This document shows, piece by piece, positions 57,929 to 64,000 of a stretch of 64,000 bases of DNA. Source of the DNA: Echinometra lucunter (lineage: Eukaryota; Echinodermata; Echinoidea; Camarodonta; Echinometridae); the NCBI GenBank assembly GCA_029962745.1, contig CM057156.1:30045113-30109112 (forward strand). The letters run 5' to 3'. Below the pieces are notes generated by a model, which ran no database searches, had not been told where the DNA came from, and saw only the letters and a list, made by a program, of their open reading frames with translations. Position numbers and translations under genes: made by a program. Position 1 is the first letter of the stretch; the number at the start of each line of letters is the position of its first letter.

Positions 57929-58184
57929 CGAGGATCTGGTGCAACAAAGGACTATCTGCATTTTTGGCAATTTTGATAAATCTTGAAATAAAGATTTGTT
58001 GCACTGACACATGCAGTTTTAAAGCAGATAGCCATATCTATTTGGGTTGATACCCAGCTGTAGCAAAGTTTGCTGTAGCAAACATTGTTACGATGGGTTT
58101 CTGGTCTCTACTGGATCATTTTTATTTCGAAATCTCATTCAAATAAAAAAAATGCAGATAGCCCTTTGTTGCACTAAACCCTCG
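57929..58184. mobile_element. MITE with CGAGG…TATCTGC ends (block B)
   Basis: Counterpart of 47059-47311 in the second block. Its left end keeps CAACAAAGG, where block A has lost four bases. Confidence 0.7.
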
Positions 58185-58873
58185 ATCATTCATATCATTA
58201 AATAAAAGAGTATTACCGTTTTAGCTTATTACGATAAACCTGGATATATAGGATGTCAAAACATTGATATAATCATCGTTTATATCTAATCTATACAAAC
58301 AAGCAAATAGATGGGATGGATGGGAGGAAATAGTGTAAGTGAAGCTCAGAGATACAATGGAATCACTGTCTTTACAAAGTTATAATTTCGCCTTGACAAT
58401 CATGATTATTGTACAAAAACATCTAATGATAGAGGTGCACCATTTCTACTACAGGGCAAGGTGGATACATGTTGAATACAAGAAGTTGACTTTCAAACGC
58501 TCCTTTCTATTAGGTAGATATCAAAAATGAACGAAATTCCACAAGAAAGAGTTTCAACTGACGAAATATAGACTCATTAACGAAACTTCTTTTTTTTTCC
58601 AAAATGCAACAGATGCATGTTTACAAGAAATACCCAATCACCACATTGTAATAAAACGAAATAGTGTGAAAATACAGCCTAATTGTTTAAGGCTTATATG
58701 AATGGGGGAAAATATGTAAAATATGGAGGGTCAGGCAAGCTCAGATGAAAAGACTTTTCCTTCACCGGTAGGCTGTAGAATGTGCGGAAAAAGCGGTTCA
58801 ATGTACTCCCTAATATTATGGTCATCATCACGGATCAGTTAAACACGGCATGACTCAATTGCACAAATTGTAT

Positions 58874-58879
58874 TTTATT
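58874..58879 (-). terminator. Candidate poly(A) signal of kinase, block B
   Basis: AATAAA on the minus strand, 193 nt after the stop. Conserved with block A. Confidence 0.5.
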
Positions 58880-59071
58880 ACACTGATGGAAAGCACTAAG
58901 ACTTTGATACGGCTTCGAATAAAGATGTGTTGGTCCAAGAAGTTTCTGCGATGATAATCAGTGCAGTAGCTATGTCCAAGCGCCCACCAGTGCTCAAGGC
59001 TCCGCATAGATGAAATTGTTTTAAAAAAATCCTGAATTCGTGTAATTCCACTACTTCTGCTTGCTAGAACA

Positions 59072-59314
59072 TCAGCTGGTAGTCCTTGTGCTATCAACAG
59101 ATCTTGCACTATCTGTACTATGCAATGAATCCGTATCGTAGTCCATGATGGGTATAAACTCCATTGAAGGAAAAGGTGCATCTGGGTTTGTCTGCTCATG
59201 AAAACCAACAGTCCAATGCCACCATAAACTGATTTGGCTTTCACCGGAGAGGGCGCTGCTCTCGGAAAAGGCAGAATCTTGGCTGATTTGTTGCCCCGAT
59301 GAGTACGTCTTGGC
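59072..59314 (-). CDS. Kinase C-terminal tail exon, block B
   Basis: 243 nt, phase 0. The same tail as block A with one nearby substitution pair (HEQ for HDQ). Joining KFE|AKTYSSG keeps one continuous frame to TGA. Confidence 0.75.
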   Translation of the reverse strand, partial: AKTYSSGQQISQDSAFSESSALSGESQISLWWHWTVGFHEQTNPDAPFPSMEFIPIMDYDTDSLHSTDSARSVDSTRTTS

Positions 59315-62300
59315 CTAAATTGGTAGAGAGTAGGAAAGGATGGATGTTATCACTTCTGTGGAACAAGTCCTTACAAGCAAACATTCAAATTCACATATTA
59401 ACCACGTCACAATACGATTTTAAAAGCAGAATAACAACAACAACAACAAAAGGACAACTGTAATCTATGGTTATACAAAAATGACAAAAAGAAATCTCCG
59501 CCCAAATAAATGAATTATAATGTAAACATGGTAAACGGGAAAAAAATGATCATCTAATCAAGAAAGACGAAGACATAATTTGATAATCACATCTTCTGTT
59601 CACCATAATAATGAATTACAGAAACGTTCATCAACATTTCAGCTTCCAAGGTATACGCAAAATTTGAGTGAAAGATGTAAAACTGATTACAAAAATACAT
59701 AGAATAAAGCAAGGCTATATATGCTCTTAGTACACTGTAAAAATTATGATACTATTTTTGCAATGAGCAATATTAACGCAATATAACCATGATAACAGCA
59801 CTGGGAATATTATTCCCTGATATAACAGACACAAAGACTGAACATTTTACAAGCAAATATGAAAGGGAGAGCAAAAGAAAATGTTAATAAGCTGATTAGA
59901 AGCATACCTTGATCAAAGCATGATTAGTGTTAGGCCTTGTTAGTATGATGTAGAAAAACCTGCATTCTGTAGAAACACAAAAAGTGACATAATGACAATA
60001 AAGAGCGTCTACATAAGCAAAAAGTAACCTTGACTAAAAACCCATTTTTCGCAAAATCTAAATATAGAGAATAAAACCATTTATCATCATTGAACAATGC
60101 TTTTTTTCGACTCCCCCTTTTCTAGTATTCATGACAGTTTTCCAGATATTGTTGGTTTTCAAAAGTATTCTGAATTGACGAGCGAATGAAATTTAAAAAA
60201 AAAAATAACGCTGGGCAATATTATGTGTTTCTGACATGAATTGGCATTTAAAAAAAGCTAGATACAATTTTTGCAAGATTAGTGTCAATATGATTCAATA
60301 CACAGAGGATATTTAGCATGTTTAGACAGAAAAATACAGATGAAGAGATTGGAACTTTTAAGATAAACAAGTTTAATGAATTTTGAGTTGAGGTGAAAGA
60401 TAACCGTGATGAACGATGCAAATTATGTCAGGAAATTGAATACAAAGGAAAAAAAAGATAGAAATAGAGAAAGTGGAAGGAATAGGGAGACGGAGGGAGG
60501 AGATAAGAGAGATAGGAGAGTAAGGTGAAGAAAGTTCAGACAGGTACATTTACCAAAATAAAGGATAACACAAGGAGAGTTTGTTTTTTTTAATAAATCG
60601 TATATAAAGATGGGTGTTAGCATAAGTTTGCATTCTGTTGGAAGGTGATGAAATTAATGCATATTTAAAGATAGGCAATTTACCTCAAATTTACAGTCTT
60701 TTCCCAAGTGAGGGGGCGAGAGCAGGTCATCTCCTTTCCCCGTCATTTCGTCCTCTGCCCACGTCGTCGAACACGTGTCGATGTCCTGGCAAGGCACGAA
60801 TTCGTAGTGTGTGAAATCCGTCTCGAGTTCAGTCAAGTAGTCTACTTTCTGCGTCAACATGGAGTCTAACGTGTTGTACATTACGGTGAAAGAGGGTCGA
60901 TGGTGGGGGTTCTCCTGCCAGCAGGCTCTCATGATCTCGTAGCTAGACATCAAAGAATGATCAGAAGAAAATGAGAGACGAATATCTGGAAGTATGGTGC
61001 AAGTCTATGTGGATAGGAAGGTGAAAAACCTCGTCTCCACCACTCAAAAATACTATCGAAAGGGTAAATTGGTGGCGATCCACAGAATCATAAACGTAGA
61101 ATAAAATGATTGTAAAGGGATTATTTCGAATACATGATCGGAATATAAGGGTAATTCAAGATGAAACTCAGATTCACTAGAAGGGGGGGGGGTTGGCCTC
61201 TGAGCAATATAGGAAAAATTGCCATAAGAAGCAACCACTAGATTTTTTGCGCGAACGCCCCATGCACTGTTGGGCAACTCTCACATTTACGTAGACGACT
61301 TTTTCGTGGGCCCCATCTACAAAAACAATCACTTAACTGCGACTGTCCCTGAATGAAAATTGGCTGGCTATATCCCTCACAAGAAAGGGATCATGAATGG
61401 TAATCAAGAATGCGAATGCATGATATTTAATTTCTATAACAGCTTCGCACTAGTCTTGCAGTTCATATCTATTTATTCGTTCATTTATTGAAACATATTT
61501 ATTCAGGATGACAAGATCAGTTAAAATTGTTTTACATCAAGGTCCTGAGACAAAATAAAAAAAAAATATTAAAAGGAAATTACAAAAGACATATAGACCG
61601 TATAATCATGATTATGAAGGTAACGATAAGAAATCAAGTCATTATGTAACTATGATGGGTATAGGAAAATATCGCAATAACAATTCCAGAATATTCTTAC
61701 ATAATAGCTCAAGAGTGTAAAAGATGTGGCATAGGGTGGTATGCTTAATTTAAAACTAATGGCATCAATTAATTTAAAAAAAACACGCCTAGTTATTTTC
61801 ATAACAAAATAACGAAACCAAACAAACACACAAAAATATCTGACTGATTTGTCAAGCAAGATGACTTACATTTCTTCTGGGCACATGCTGGGTCTTTCCA
61901 TTCGGTACCCTTGTTGTAGTTTTGATATGACATACCGGCCATCCATGCCTGGGTAGGGAACCCCGCCCAAGGTATAAATCTCGTACAGAACAATCCCAAA
62001 TGACCACCTGTTATTCATGGAATAAAGATAATTAAAGAATAATCTGAAAGTTGGTTAGGTAGTTAAGAAAATTAAACTGCATGTATCTGCAAAGCAAAAT
62101 TTGAATGGCTTTTAATGTCATTGACATAGCTCATAAAAATAAGCTTGCATGCACGAAGAGTACTTAAACAAAATTTCAGTGAAAGATTTAAAAAGAGTGA
62201 TATTCATCACATTATACATTTAAAAAAAATAATAAAATGACTAGGAAATATGTATAGAAGAAAGTATTTTATCAATTTTCTACTTTTTAGTGAGAAAAAA

Positions 62301-62680
62301 ACCCCGCAACGGATGAAGATTGAACCATAATAATATTAGGCACTTAAGATCATGTTTTGTATTCAAGCGATTCTGCAATTCAGCATTCAGTTGGATACTT
62401 CAAAGATACATTAAATAATTGCTTAGATCTATTCATATTCGAATTGTGCACTCTGGGACACTCACACATCGCTCTGAATGCTACATTTTCCTTGTGTGTT
62501 AGTCTCTAAGCTGACCCACTTTACTGGTCGTTTCCTCTCAGGCGCCAATCGCTTATAGCCTCTTTGATAAATGTCGTCTGCTAGCCCGAAATCAGAGATC
62601 TTGCAGATAAGGCCCGAACCGACAAGAACATTTCGCGCCGCCAAATCACCATGGTAATACAGCGTTGTTGAGAGGTACTC
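59072..62680 (-). CDS. Receptor-type tyrosine kinase, 3' part, block B (intact frame)
   Basis: Exons in transcript order are 62466-62680, 61870-62007, 60684-60942 and 59072-59314. They are in frame throughout, with GT-AG junctions and a TGA stop. They encode the catalytic loop [61 protein letters not shown], a short linker ([12 protein letters not shown]) and a Ser/Tyr-rich tail. The expected role is protein-tyrosine phosphorylation by a membrane receptor, inferred from the domain type only. HGD in place of HRD and SLE in place of APE are departures from the consensus; Met/Ret/Tie-type kinases also vary the latter. The remaining 5' exons lie outside the window. Confidence 0.85.
60684..60942 (-). 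CDS. Kinase subdomain XI exon, block B
   Basis: 259 nt. Encodes [20 protein letters not shown], then [20 protein letters not shown] and a linker ending GKDCKFE in phase 0 at GAG|GTAAAT. The RPSF Arg that pairs with the activation-segment Glu is present. Confidence 0.9.
61870..62007 (-). CDS. Kinase subdomain IX-X exon, block B
   Basis: 138 nt. Encodes [20 protein letters not shown] through [17 protein letters not shown], with donor AAAT|GTAAGT. The consensus reading frame is kept. Confidence 0.9.
62466..62680 (-). CDS. Catalytic-loop and activation-segment exon, block B
   Basis: 215 nt, encoding the same residues as 51592-51806. It follows an exon ending in phase 0 (ATG, seen in block A) and ends GT|GTGAGT in phase 2. 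Confidence 0.9.
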
Positions 62681-64000
62681 CTATAAGATAAAATATATGC
62701 ACAATGCTGTATGAAAGGCCTCGAGGGATAAAACATTATAACATGCATCTGTGAATAATGCGTCCATTAGCATGATTAATGTTGATCCTTTTCACCTCAT
62801 CGAGTTCTGCTGTATGTTTTACTTTGAATCTGACACGTCGGCAAGACTTCCGCCGCAAAATGTTCTTTAGAAATCAAATAACTGAAAATGAAATCATTTG
62901 TATTCATCAACAGTTACTTTAAAAACATCGCGATTGACAACATCCATAATGGTTAGGCAAGTCCGATCACATCTTCTCTGCGGTAGGCCCTATGGGAATT
63001 TACGCCAGACACTCAAGTCATATTTGAAAATTCATAATTCCATTTATATTCTACAGATCTGTAAGGATCTTCTCAAGGGAGTATGATAAACGAACATGAG
63101 ACGTTAATAAGGAAACAACATTCAAATGTTTCAAATTCTACTTGTACGTTGCCCCCAACTAAAAAAAAAAAAAGAGAGAAAAAAAATGAAAGGAAAATGG
63201 TGCAGGCGTCGGTGCTTTGAGAAAAATATGGCACATCTATTAAAACGTGATTTTTTAAAATACAGACAGCAAAACTTATTTATATAAGCATCAGGTTTTT
63301 AAAAACAAAGATGTTCGGAGTATTCGAAGAGTTTCATACATTATTCCATTGGGTGAATTCTTGATAATCTACAACCTGGGTCTTGGAAAAAATCAAGAAC
63401 TAAACTACCTAACTTTATGTAATTTAAACCAAAGATAGTCGCTTTTTCGTCAAAATCTTGTAAACATGGTAAAGTCTGAATTAAAATAAAATCTTGAAAA
63501 CAAAGCTAGTGAGAGCAAATTTACAACAATATTGACCTAGGTTAGTATCAGCGCTCACAGAGTATCAAAAAAGGAAAGGAAGTAAAAATTTACAAACATA
63601 ACGGGCACTGTATAATCAAAAGAAATAGCGTGGCAAATAAAATGACCCAGTAAAGACACCCATACTAACAGCATGGGTGTCGATCCGGAGGGGGGGGGGT
63701 GGGATATATTCCCCAATATTTCAGGTGGGGTGGCCGTTAGTATCACCCCCCCCCCATCATAATTCATCTTTAAAAACGCCATGATGACCAAAATCAAGAA
63801 TTCAAAAATAATTATGGAATTTAGCATGTATTTTTACTGAGGGTAGTTTTGGAAGTCCTTATCATGAGAGGAGGATACCCCATCTCACACCCTTCCCCCG
63901 CTCGGTCGCTTCGCTCCCCCGAGGATATTCGGCACCAATCATCCTCCAACCACGAATACAAATCGAAACACATGACAGGGAAGCAATAAGGTAATAAATC

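Larger units (their letters stand above)
54583..64000. repeat. Block B of the duplicated segment
   Basis: Same order and orientation as 43631-53129. Differences are mainly homopolymer and single-base indels, shortened GA tracts and scattered substitutions. It runs off the window end, so its true extent is unknown. Confidence 0.9.

Overview
The window is nuclear DNA from a marine invertebrate animal. The evidence is AT-rich sequence, genes split into short exons by GT-AG introns, long ATT/ATC, GA and AT microsatellites, many poly-G/poly-C tracts, and many small inverted-repeat transposons. The repeat style and gene content fit an echinoderm, most likely a sea urchin. That is an inference from texture; no species marker was read.

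Region 1 (about 1.1-42.4 kb, + strand) is a tandem segmental duplication carrying two complete K+-dependent Na+/Ca2+ exchanger genes (SLC24/NCKX family). NCKX-1 has nine coding exons from 2073 to 17639 (575 aa). NCKX-2 has nine coding exons from 26015 to 41994 (578 aa). Intron positions and phases are identical, and seven of the nine exon pairs have the same length. Both keep the two alpha repeats that form the ion-binding pocket. At the position of the K+-coordinating Asp, copy 1 has Asp (SNICD) and copy 2 has Glu (SNIFE). Comparing paired introns gives filled and empty sites for many mobile elements, so each element can be placed before or after the duplication.

Region 2 (about 18-25 kb) lies between the exchangers. 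It holds a tRNA-derived SINE fragment, an AT microsatellite, and a tandem duplication of about 1.7 kb in which each unit carries a 0.79 kb terminal-inverted-repeat element.

Region 3 (about 43.6-64 kb, - strand) holds the 3' part of a receptor-type tyrosine kinase gene, present twice. Block A (43631-53129) and block B (54583-64000) match along their whole length apart from small indels and substitutions, and are separated by a run of exactly 500 N. This looks like two haplotypes, or one locus assembled twice. Block A has two net-frameshifting one-base insertions in one kinase exon and a compensated pair in another. Block B reads through cleanly to a tail exon with a stop. The extracellular, transmembrane and N-lobe parts are not in the window.

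The exchangers point right and the kinase points left, so they converge on a gene-free stretch (about 42.4-48.0 kb) of microsatellites and MITEs. No functional link between the two genes can be read from the sequence. I found no CRISPR array, rRNA gene or convincing functional tRNA gene, and no clear new multi-gene system. The strongest leads are the divergent K+ site in the exchanger pair, the lost poly(A) signal in copy 2, several unclassified inverted-repeat elements, and the duplicated kinase locus.
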